Below, piece by piece: positions 42,201-51,113 of a stretch of 64,000 nt of DNA. The stretch lies in NCBI RefSeq assembly GCF_932526225.1, contig NC_064037.1:18080471-18144470 (forward strand). The letters are read 5' to 3'. Within the stretch, counting starts at the first letter, position 1; each line of letters starts with the position of its first letter. A program made the position numbers and the translations under genes. This DNA comes from Nematostella vectensis. Lineage: Eukaryota > Cnidaria > Anthozoa > Actiniaria > Edwardsiidae. The notes under the pieces were generated by a model. It saw only the letters and a list, made by a program, of their open reading frames with translations. It was not told where the DNA came from and did no database searches.

Positions 42201-42784
42201 GTAACACGCCAGATAGCAAAGTGCATTACACACAATAATACTGCAGTAGTAACACGCCAGATAGCAAACACAATAATACAGTAGTAACACGCCAAATAGC
42301 AAAGTGCATCACACACAATAATACAGTAGTAACACGCCAGATAGCAAATACAATAATACAGTAGCAACACGCCAGATAGCAAACACAATAATACAGTAGT
42401 AACACACCAGATAGCAATCACAATAATACAGTAGTAACACGCCAGATAGCAAAGTGCATCACACACAATAATACAGTAGTAACACGCCAGATAGCAAACA
42501 CAATAATACAGTAGTAACACGCCAGATAGCAAACACAATAATACAGTAGTAACACGCCAGATAGCAAACACAATAATACAGTAGTAACACACCAGATAGC
42601 AAACACAATAATACAGTAGTAACACGCCAGATAGCAAAGTGCATCTCACACAATAATACAGTAGTAACACGCCAGATAGCAAACACAATAATACAGTAGT
42701 AACACGCCAGATAGCAAACACAATAATACAGTAGTAACACGCCAGATAGCAAACACAATAATACAGTAGTAACACGCCAGATAT
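12264..42784. repeat. 30.5-kb hierarchical satellite, 35-bp and 45-bp monomers
   Basis: Every monomer carries AATAATACAGTAGTAACAC followed by GCCAGATAGCAAA. The short form is 35 bp; the long form is the same with an extra 10 bp, GTGCATCACA. Long monomers alternate with one or two short ones to give 80-bp and 115-bp blocks, and length suggests about 780 monomers. Point variants are shared between distant copies: CACACCAG for CACGCCAG, ACAGTAATA for ACAATAATA, GCTATATAAC for GCCAGATAGC, and a 3-bp insertion TACTGCAGTAG. These markers recur at fixed offsets: 3,353 bp (14641 and 17994), 5,286 bp (25981 and 31267) and about 4,101 bp (33379 and 37480). So large segments were copied after the monomers had diverged. 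All minus frames are nearly stop-free, which yields spurious frames of up to 593 codons. The array lies inside an intron. Confidence 0.97.
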
Positions 42785-42790
42785 ACAATA

Positions 42791-42839
42791 AGGGAATACT
42801 TTAGAGAAGATACTGAGTATCTTCTCTAAAGTATTCCCT
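42791..42839. repeat. Perfect 23-bp-arm hairpin at the satellite edge
   Basis: Bases 42791-42813 (AGGGAATACT through GATAC) are exactly complementary to 42817-42839, with a 3-base spacer TGA. The hairpin begins six bases after the last satellite monomer. The same kind of motif is not present at the left edge of the array. Confidence 0.95.
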
Positions 42840-43193
42840 AATTTGTTCTGTCTCTTTGTGTCTTCGTGTCTTTCTTTTTCCATGCTAGTGGCAATACATC
42901 GACTCAAGTGATCAGTTCAAGATGTAAATCGAAATAGTTGAAATAACAATATTGTGTAGTTTCTCAATTTTCAACCGCCGAGAATCCTTTCTTCTATCAA
43001 GGGGTTTGTACTTCAATAACTAACTTCAAGAAAATATCTAATTGAAAGAAAATGCGTATAACGGGTATTTTTTTTTAGTTTCAGGCACTAGAAATATTCG
43101 ATGACGATAATTTTTTCTATTCGGTACACAGCAAATTGGCTGTATACTGTGGACTTGTTTTCGCTAATATCGTTTTTAAACGATTAATTTCAG

Positions 43194-44901
43194 GAATGGC
43201 GCAGAACGCATTAAACGCGATGTTGCTGAGGAGCTTGAACAAATGCACCAAAAGCTGGTAGCTGCATTCTTGCAAAAGCGAGTCCCACCTATGAAAACCC
43301 TACTTCAGTTGCAAAGCCTCATCCACAGAATAGACCCCCGAATTAACATCAGCCAATCACGTGACATTCAGGTACAACCAAATACGGTAGTATGTCCTGA
43401 AAGGTACAACGGGCCAAGGGCTGGGTACCCTTTCTTCCACAAAGGATGGGTGATGACAAACTGTTCGTTTGCCAAGGCTATTGAAAACGTGATAACAATC
43501 TCCATAAATACCTTAGGATACCCTGGGGGCGATCTCAAACAAATTGATAGAGTTCTTCACGGAATAAAGCAATTATACCCCACCGTTAAAGTACTTGTAG
43601 CGCTTAAACCAGAGGCAAAGAGCCACATATCAAGAGCACAGCTAACCGATGTTGAGTTTCTGATTTCGAACGCGAATTCAGCGAAAACATGGAATCTACT
43701 CCTTGCCAAAATTGCCACGCCGTATGTGCTGATTGCTCGGGACGTGGTGCATTTTAATTGGCTGACCCAGCTCGAGAGACAGATCCGGATACTCAGTGAA
43801 ATTCCAGGCGTGGGTGTGGTCGGGGGATCATACCGTAATCTTAGCGGTCACTGGCATGCGGGATGTTACCAGGCAACCGTGAAAAACTACGTTCTAGGAT
43901 ACCAGGATGGATATTACCATTCCAGGAATTCGTGCATGTTTTGTGACCACCTCCAAGGACCCTTTGTTGCTATGACGGATTACGTGAAAAAGTTGGGATT
44001 TGACGAATCTATATCTAATTACGTAATATTTGAGGATTTTTTCTTGCGTGTTGGCGATGACCAAAAGTTCGTTATGGCTTGTCCGGATGCTATGTACTTC
44101 ATGAATGATTACTCACAGGTTACGAGAAGAGATGTGTGGCTTACTTTGGCTAAGAAATGGCAGTTGAATAGAGTCGTCCTGTCTACAGGAAAGACCCATT
44201 CCTTCTCTTGTAGTGATTTAGATTTTAGGTGCGAACGAAAGGTCACCAAGTCTTTTCTTCTGCCAGTCTGCTGTCTGGAGCTGTACACTGAAGCCCTCAA
44301 ATTTTTCAAGGACTTTTTAGATAAACACAATGTCCACTTTGAACTGGATTCAGGGTCCGTTTTGGGCGGTGTAAAATTTAATGGTATTTTGCCGTGGGAC
44401 TTGGATATGGATATTTCAATCTTATCGCAAAACGTAAGTATATTTGGAAAACAAGAAACACAAGAACTGTTTAAAAGAGAAGGGTATACCTTCAAAAATT
44501 ACGAGCCTCCAACAGTAAAAGAAGACGGAAGCTTTAGTGGAGGTTTTCTCCGTATATTTTCACCTGGTGGTGACATTTACATAGAACTCTGGGGAATGTC
44601 CGTTCTTACAAATCCATCCAAAAACTTTCTCCCCCCCGAACTTCGCAAACCAGAGTTGTATACCAAGGCGAACATCAGGGGCATCTGGGTAAACACCGCA
44701 TACAGTCCTGGGTTCTACTCGAGAGGAAGGTACGGACGAGAGGTGCTGAAACACGCCCAAAGCTGGCTACAAGTCAAAGGCAAGAAAAATAGTTGGGCTT
44801 CCTACGATAGCGGGGCGTTTTCCTCGTGTGATAACCCTAAGCATCACAGTTGCTTGGACGATTTCCCTGGTGATGGGAACCTGCCTTTCATCGTGCAGTA
44901 A
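43194..44901 (+). CDS. FKRP-like (LicD-domain) transferase exon 2
   Basis: This exon gives residues 41-609 of a fukutin-related protein-like enzyme. FKRP adds ribitol 5-phosphate from CDP-ribitol to the O-mannosyl glycan of dystroglycan in the Golgi; whether this one does so is inference. After a stem (about 42-135) comes a GT-A-like region (about 138-340; VITISINTLGYPGGD, then NSAKTWNLLLAKIATPYVLI). Next is a Cys set matching the FKRP zinc loop: C380 and C387 with six residues between, and the adjacent pair C400-C401 (LPVCCLELYTEALKFF). The LicD catalytic part follows: ELDSGSVLGGVKFNGILPWD, with D443, D445 and D447 of WDLDMDI as likely metal or nucleotide ligands. IYIELWGM and the C-terminal SPGFYSRGRYGREVLK resemble the end of the FKRP fold. 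With exon 1 the protein is 609 residues, against 495 for human FKRP. Internal Met codons such as 43243 are not the start, because the frame is open back to the acceptor. No lesion is seen. Confidence 0.85.
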
Positions 44902-45604
44902 CCATAGTATTAGCGTCACGTGATAACCCTAAGTGTGACCGGGTGGTATTTTGGGTTATTTTAGATTTTTGGATTGCGATTATAATTGTTTTACGTATTT
45001 TACGGATTGTTTCTCAAACGTGATTCTAATTCGATCCGTACACGTTTAGGAATTTACTTTCAACATGTTTCAAATTCCTTTAGATTAGTATCAATAGCTT
45101 GATAGTGCTAATTGAATCAAGTAAGCGTCCTTTTACCATTTCCCAGGAAGATTAGTCTCTAAATTTGACAGGACAATGGACGCTGAGTAATTTGAACGGT
45201 AGTAAATGTTAGCGTCCCTAGAAAAATGCGCGTCCCCAAGCGAGTATAAAAGCGGCTGTTTTTACAGTATCTGTTAGTTTTTTTTAGTACCGTTGAGCAA
45301 AGGAGACGCATTGCTTGCGCGGCGTGATGCGGGAGCGAGAAATGCAGTTGCTCAGGGAAGACAGTCAGAAGAGATAAGCTACAAGCTTAGAGCGCTGTCC
45401 GTACGGGCCTGTCATGCCAGTTGTGTTCAGTTTGATTTACCGGTTGTAAGTACTTTGTTTTTAAAACTAGCCTTTGGTTTAGGTCACCTTTTCTCCGGAT
45501 TTGACTATGTTTGTTATCACTTAAACGTTGTTATTCAATTTGTTAATAAATCCTTATAAGTCCATGCCTTGCATCATGTATTCGTTCTCACGTTGCCTTT
45601 CGCT
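44902..45604. other. 3' flank of the FKRP-like gene with promoter-like signals
   Basis: Mostly unique DNA. GTATAAAAGC (TATA-like, 45244-45253) and AATAAA (45545-45550) lie 300 bp apart in the same direction. They could be an LTR remnant or a small transcription unit, and AATAAA could also serve the FKRP-like gene. The frame 45293-45559 begins with TTG and has no recognised domain. GTGATAACCCTAAG occurs at 44828 (in the gene) and again at 44920. Confidence 0.35.
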
Positions 45605-45925
45605 CGACCGTTTTCGTTTCACACGTACACACTGTGCACATAACGACACGCACACATCACGGCACATACATACTGGACACACCACGGCACGTAGACTTTG
45701 GTAACATAACGACACGCAAACCTTTCGCACATTACGGCACATACATACTAGGCACAAAACGACACGAACACACTGCGGACATAACGACACGCACAAATTG
45801 CGCACATAACGACACACACACACAATGAAACACATATACCGCGCACGTAACGGAACGCACACACTGCGCACATATTGTCAAATACAAACTGCGCACATAA
45901 CGACACGCACACACTGCGAGGTATT
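45605..45925. repeat. 25-bp minisatellite, first array
   Basis: About 13 imperfect units of the type GACACGCACACACTGCGCAC followed by ATAAC. The same unit forms the larger array at 47940-49205. The 25-bp period leaves minus frames open, with Cys- and Val-rich peptides that are not genes. Confidence 0.9.
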
Positions 45926-45975
45926 TTCAAGACCTCGGTAACATATTCCACATTATCTAAAAAAAGATAATGGGT

Positions 45976-46460
45976 TTTATGCCGGGACGCGAATAATATC
46001 ACAAGAGGTTTATCTGATGGCGGCCTTATGCCAAGGGTGATTGATCCTGTGTTGATGGCCCTGTCATTGACAGGGTATATAAACACTTCTCTGCACGCAA
46101 GCTGACCTCTTTGCTCGTGTTAAGCACAGTGATAGAAAATCCTATTGACCACCCACCGCCGCCCGCATCACCTCCTTTGTCTAGTCTGCTTTTCAATTTA
46201 ACTATGTTGTTGTTAAGGTGTGGCAGAAATTCGCCCCACCATTTCTCGGTTTTAATTTCAATTGGTGTGATCTCTGAAAAAATTTGTATACATTTATTAA
46301 TTAATTGAGTGATTAGAAATAAAAGCCACAATTATCCAAAACAATCAACCCTGTGTCACTTTATATCGTGTTTACACTGCTCGCACACTACGCTCCCTTG
46401 TGTTAGATATTCGTTACAAGTTCATAGTTTGTTAATTAGTACTTTGATTCCCGGCATAAA
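45976..46460. mobile_element. Candidate 485-bp element with 12-bp inverted ends
   Basis: TTTATGCCGGGA at 45976-45987 is exactly inverted at 46449-46460 (TCCCGGCATAAA). Inside are a perfect 7-bp hairpin (CCCTGTC ATT GACAGGG, 46059-46075), a TATATAAA at 46076 and AATAAA at about 46319, all reading plus. This could be a non-autonomous DNA element or an LTR-like unit. No target duplication was found, and no protein is encoded. Confidence 0.35.
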
Positions 46461-46629
46461 TATATACGTTACCTTACAAAAATAATCAGAACTTAAAACT
46501 GCATAATTCAATCATATCATACAATATATTGTAGTTCTAATATTAAAAGAAAAATTCACAGCAATCATAATGGCTAACATAACCTCTACTCGTTCATCAA
46601 TCTTCCGACTCATCAATGGCGATTTATTC

Positions 46630-46753
46630 TACCCCATACACACCTGGCCTCGAGATATTCTACCCCATACACACCTGGCCTCGAAATATATCACCCCATA
46701 CACACCTGGCCTCAAGATATTCTACCCCATACACACCTGTCCTCGAGATATTC
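46630..46753. repeat. 31-bp tandem repeat, four copies
   Basis: Units start TACCCCATACACACCTGGCC at 46630, 46661, 46692 and 46723 and end with CTCGAGATATTC or a close variant. The fourth has CCTGTCC. Confidence 0.95.
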
Positions 46754-47939
46754 AACTCCTCTTCTGGTCTTAACCTATCACTGACTCTGGAACTTTTAAA
46801 CTTATACTCTTTTTCCTTGGAAATGGCGGATCTTAAGACATCATCACTAATTGGATTATATCGTCACAGCACTGGGCAGACTACAAAAAGACAGAAAAAA
46901 GAAAAAGACAAATTAATTTCATTATAAATAATCCAGATAAAAAATCCGAAATTTGGTTTTATTTTGCATCACAAGAAATGGCTATAGACAGACAGACCTA
47001 CAGATTCTAATTAATTATTTACTTTACACATTAATTATGAATATTTAATTATTTACTTTACACATTAATTATGAATAATTCTGACTAATTTACTTCCATT
47101 TTACCACATGAAATTATAAGAACAAAATGCGTTTCGATGTGTTTCATACATATCACAGAATATAAAAAAAACTTATATTACCGAGCTACTGTACAAAAGC
47201 TTTTCATTTTACAAAGCCTAATCAATTAAGAACGGAATATTGAATATTATTCCAAACACCCTTTTACATATTACAATAATCACAACAGACGTTTTATATC
47301 TAAAATTAAATTTCTTATTCTGGAAAAAAATATATAATATTCCACTTCAGTTTTTAAAAAAAGTTAGAACGAAATATTATGCATATAATTTATAAATATT
47401 ATTACAAACATCATTTTACATATTACAAAATTAACATCACAAATTATTTATCAAGAATTATTTATTAAACTTTATATTTAGAAAGAAAGAACGAAATATA
47501 TTATTTCACTTCAGTTATTTTTCAAAATAGTAAGAACGAAATATTAACATAAAATTTATAAATATTATTACAAAAAAACATTTTACATATTAAAAGTTAC
47601 ATCACAAATTATTTAACTTAATACAAATGTCCTGTTACATATTGAACAATTACATCAAGAATTATTTGATTTAAATAAATTCCAGATACTACACCCAACG
47701 ATGTGCTTCCTAAAATTATTTAACAAACCTTTAACCATGCTAACCCCCCCCCCCCCCCAATCTATACATCAGAGTTGACGTCGCTGTTCTTACAGATTAA
47801 AGGTCCTCTAGTACATTAAACTATCATTAAAATCCGCATAACATCTCATACTAATGCTTCGTATTGCTAACAGCGCCCTTACTACCATTATATAATCACA
47901 TAATTACATTGACATCACCTATGCTTGCAACCTAACTGC
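46754..47939. other. AT-rich stretch with short duplications
   Basis: No gene is seen. A 34-bp direct duplication (TTAATTATTTACTTTACACA and onward) lies at 47011 and 47045. Degenerate copies of AAGAACGAAATATTA and ATTACATATTACAA recur between 47220 and 47660. A run of about 15 C starts at 47743. Confidence 0.5.
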
Positions 47940-49205
47940 CACTGACCTTATTATAACGACACATAACGTACATAACGACACATACATACAGGGCACATAA
48001 CAAAACACACACCACGCACATAACGGTACGCACACACTGGGCACATAACGGCACGCACACACTGTGCACATAACGACACGCACAAATTGCGCGCATAATG
48101 GTACGCACACACCGCGCACATAACGACACGCACAAATTGGGTATATAACGACACGCACACACTGCGCACATAACAACACGTACACGCTGCACACATAACG
48201 ACACGCACAAATTGCGCGCATAATTGTACGAACACACTGCGCACATAACGACATGGACACACTGCGCACATAACGGCATGCACACACTACGCACATAATG
48301 GCATGCACACACTGTGCACATAACGACAACCACATACTGCGCACATAACGACACACACACACTGCGTACATAACGGCATGCACACACTGCGCACACAATA
48401 GATAACGACACGCAAACAGCGCACTTAACGATACTTACACACTGGGCACATAACGACACGCACACACTGCGCACATAACGACACGCAAACACTGCGCACA
48501 TAACGACACGCACACACTGCGCACATAACGACACGCACACACTGCGCATATAACGACACGCAAACACTGCGCACATAACAACAGGCACACACTGCGCACA
48601 TAACGACACGCACACACTGCGCACATAACGACACGCACACACTGCGCATATAACGACACGCACACTGCGCATATAACGACACGCACACACTGCGCACATA
48701 ACGACACGTCCACACTACGCACATAACGACACGTACATATTGGGTTCATAACGACACGTCCACACTGGACACATAACGGCACGTACACATTGGGAACATA
48801 ACGACACGCAAACCTTGCGCACATGACGGCACATACATACTGGGCACATAACGACACACACAACGCGCAAATAACGGCACACACACTGCGCAAAAAACGT
48901 CACGTACAAACTGGGCATATATCGAGACACACTGCGCACATAAGGCCCCTCACACACTGTGCATATAACGACACGCACACACTGCGCACATAACGACACG
49001 CACATACTGCGCTCATAACGGCACGTACATATTGGGTACATAACGACACGCACACACTGCACACATCACGGCACATACATACTGGACACATAACGGCACG
49101 TACACTTTGGGAACATAACGACACGAAAACCTTGCTCACATAACAGCACAAACATACTAGGCACATAACGACACACACACGGCGCACATAACGGTATGCA
49201 CACTG
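47940..49205. repeat. 25-bp minisatellite, second array
   Basis: About 50 units of GACACGCACACACTGCGCAC plus ATAAC, very uniform between 48430 and 48720 and more diverged at both ends. Variants include GGCACG, TTGGG for TGCGC, and CATACATACTGG. The array abuts the 3' end of DIRS-like copy A at about 49205. All minus frames are open because the period is 1 modulo 3. Confidence 0.95.
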
Positions 49206-49406
49206 GGCTAGTTTAACCCAAAGCCGTTTTATTGATTAAAATCTAAAATCAATTATGCTAAAATCATTTTACAAAAATAGCCCAGTAAAGGGTGGGGGCA
49301 ACCAAAACGCCAAATGCGTCATGGGAAGAACAGGAAGCCATGCCGCAGCCCCACCCCTAGGCAAACGCAGCACTTTATACAACTGAGTTTTAAACTGCCA
49401 TGCAAG

Positions 49407-49797
49407 CCTCCGCACTTGCTAGAGGTACTGACACAGCACTAATATCATCTAAATGCTAACCTAGCTACTGGGGCACAAACATCCCCCCATGGAAGATGAT
49501 GTGAACCCATGGTAGTAAGGTTATTCTAATGGCTTATTTAACTGGCTAAGCTATACGATATACATAAACTTAATTTGGCATGCTAACCTCTGCCCTTGCA
49601 AGAGGTATTGACGCAACACTAATATAATTGTAAAGCAGTAAATGCTAATCCGACTATATAGGCCCTAACATCCGCCCATGCAAGGTGCCATATTCCCATG
49701 ATAATTAGGTTATCCGACTAATTCAATTTAAAATTAGTCGTCAACAACAACCGTTACCACAGCTAAATACTAGGCCACCACCGCCCTTGCAGGTGGC
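49407..49797 (-). other. Hairpin family in the 3' region of copy A
   Basis: Five small inverted repeats share a loop of the type CCGCCCTTGCAAG but have different stems. They are GCCTC/GAGGT at 49406-49426 (G-T pair at the base), ACCTCT/AGAGGT at 49586-49606, CATC/GATG at 49480-49498, CATC/GGTG at 49669-49687 and GCCACC/GGTGGC at 49774-49797. The first and second, and the third and fourth, are paired copies in an imperfect duplication of about 180 bp. The last lies in the end of the recombinase frame. Confidence 0.7.
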
Positions 49798-50032
49798 AGC
49801 TATTGGACGATAGGCTACTAACACGAATGTATTTCTGAAATGCGTTTGACTCCCAGCGCCCCATTATTCTAATCTGTGAATCAGTCAGACCACGCTGAGC
49901 AGCATGTGAGGCTGCAACTATCGTCACCCTATGTCCTTTATACAATGAGGGTTTAAACTGCAATGCTTTGTAGCAAGGGATAGCAGTGAGACAAACTTCT
50001 GGCGTGGGTGGACAAGAACAGTGGACCAGCAT
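49763..50032 (-). pseudogene. Tyrosine recombinase C-terminus, copy A
   Basis: The 89-codon frame contains YKGH, then AASHAAQRGLTDSQIRIMGR and SNAFQKYIR, the C-terminal catalytic block of DIRS-type tyrosine recombinases with the nucleophile Tyr in KYIR. The usual H-x-x-R box (HSFRIG in copy B) here reads HRVTIV, so the second catalytic Arg is lost or shifted. The middle of the recombinase, including the first catalytic Arg, is missing upstream. Inactive. Confidence 0.75.
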
Positions 50033-50154
50033 CCAAACCTTTGCGAGCCAAATAGTCCAACATTAACTGTACTGGACAAAGTGGCTGCTGACGCTCAATA
50101 ACTAGATAAAATAGGCGCTAATTGTAATTATGTTTATAATCACTGAAAGTTAAC

Positions 50155-50440
50155 CTAAAAGCCATTACCATCCCGGAAGCATCTGAAAGCTTTGATAGTT
50201 GTTAAATGTGCCAGGATGTTAGTTGGGTCATTATGAACTGCTAGTTTGTGTGAGTAGCCTATAGCACAAACATATGTTTTTACAGTAGAAGGGGCATAGT
50301 TATTGTCAAACATATATGCTATAAAAAGAGCCAAAATAGATGGCGACAAATGTAAGTCAAAAGTGCAACTGTGAAAGACGGAACTGAGAAATAGGTTAAA
50401 CAATTTCCAAGCCCTTTTATATGTGGGACAGAAGATTGCA
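50155..50440 (-). pseudogene. Tyrosine recombinase N-terminus, copy A
   Basis: PTYKRAWKLFNLF, then LALFIAYMFDNNYAPSTVKT and YVCAIGYSHKL form the N-terminal core-binding domain of a DIRS-type recombinase, close to the equivalent part of copy B (YKRAWNLFSQF; LFIAYLFDKNYAPATVNT). The frame ends at 50155 before the catalytic domain. At its 5' side it follows within a few bases of the truncated reverse-transcriptase start, which marks an internal deletion near 50440-50450. Confidence 0.75.
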
Positions 50441-50874
50441 GAAGGCTAGATTTCAGGAGCAGCAAGCCTATGAGCCTCTAATTCTTTTTGAAGTTTAGCA
50501 TCAACAGTTTCAGGGTTTTCGATAGCTTAAAGTAGATTTTTGGATTCAACTGAACATATTTCTCCTTCAAACTGCAATTTAAAACCATTTGTAAAACCCA
50601 ATTCAAGAAAACTAACCAAAGAAGGCTCGTAACCTACAAGCATATTTACAAACCGGTCAATTCTTACGGGTGTTGGAAGATTGGTTTGGTTTGGCAAATG
50701 AACTTGCCTTTGCTGACTGTTGTGCATGGAAAAGACACTGGGTGCCCATGTGGGATCCCACACACTTAAAACAAGTGTGTTTATGCTTTTCTCTCTCGCA
50801 GTTAAAAGGTAAAATGCTGCTTTTCCTGAAGCTAGTTTACTAGGCCCAACCCCCATCAATGTAGACCACACCAT
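50441..50874 (-). pseudogene. Gag zinc finger and reverse-transcriptase start, copy A
   Basis: The frame 50874-50527 carries LPTPVRIDRFVNMLVGYEPS and the start of the DIRS-type reverse transcriptase. A further piece, KLQKELEAHRLAAP, follows a stop at about 50527. In an overlapping frame (about 50733-50800) lies the gag zinc finger CEREKHKHTCFKCVGSH. This overlap of gag end and RT start is also seen in copy B. The copy is 5' truncated, with most of gag absent. Confidence 0.65.
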
Positions 50875-51113
50875 TGTATGGACTTAATTGGCTATGGGCC
50901 ACGCCCAAAGCCGTATTTAATATAATTATTTTTTCACTTTATATTTACAATATTTTTCAATTATCTTAGCCCAGTAAAGGTGAGGGCAACCAAAACACCA
51001 AAAGCATCACAAACATGATGCTAGCCCCACCCAAAGAAAAACAACACATACTTAGGAAAAACAACCTTATTGATAACTATTAAACTATCCAACTGTTATT
51101 GACAAATCATTGG

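Larger units (their letters stand above)
12216..43193 (+). other. 30,978-bp intron of the FKRP-like gene
   Basis: Donor GTAAGG at 12216, acceptor AATTTCAG ending at 43193. Only about 48 bp at the 5' end and about 409 bp at the 3' end are not satellite. The 3' remainder includes the perfect hairpin at 42791-42839 and otherwise unique AT-rich DNA with a T-rich stretch before the acceptor. Confidence 0.7.
49206..50892 (-). mobile_element. DIRS/Ngaro-like retrotransposon copy A, deleted
   Basis: Reading on minus from 50892 there are the tail of gag, the start of the reverse transcriptase, then directly tyrosine-recombinase pieces and a hairpin-rich 3' region. Nearly all of the RT/RNase H core is missing. 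The 3' end has CCCAAAGCCG at about 49214 and AGCCCAGTAAAGGGTGGGGG at about 49280, both matched in copy B at 50909 and 50970. Copies A and B therefore belong to related families in the same orientation, A directly upstream of B on the plus axis. Confidence 0.7.

Noticed and set aside
12264-42784. CRISPR-like array
   Set aside because: Units are contiguous tandem repeats without unique spacers, in an animal-type gene with introns and no cas genes.
12264-42784. Telomeric or centromeric identity of the array
   Set aside because: The unit is not a telomere repeat, and nothing in the sequence shows centromere function. The intronic position argues against it.
12253-42907. Dozens of long minus-strand ORFs (up to 593 codons) with MLSGVLLLYYCVCYL-type peptides, suggestive of membrane proteins
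   Set aside because: They are readings of the satellite in all frames. Ends and starts come from the TGATG in the 10-bp block, and the array is inside an intron of a plus-strand gene.
44109-44495. 128-codon minus ORF
   Set aside because: Antisense to the LicD domain of the FKRP-like exon.
45293-45559. 88-codon ORF after a TATA-like motif
   Set aside because: No ATG start, no recognised domain, and an odd composition change in the middle. Kept only as part of the flank description.
47919-49187. Cys-rich ORFs on minus (VCACRYVRSVCVSLCAQ type), resembling a cysteine-rich or metallothionein-like protein
   Set aside because: All three minus frames are open with the same 25-residue cycle from the 25-bp repeat. 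There is no start context, domain or codon bias.
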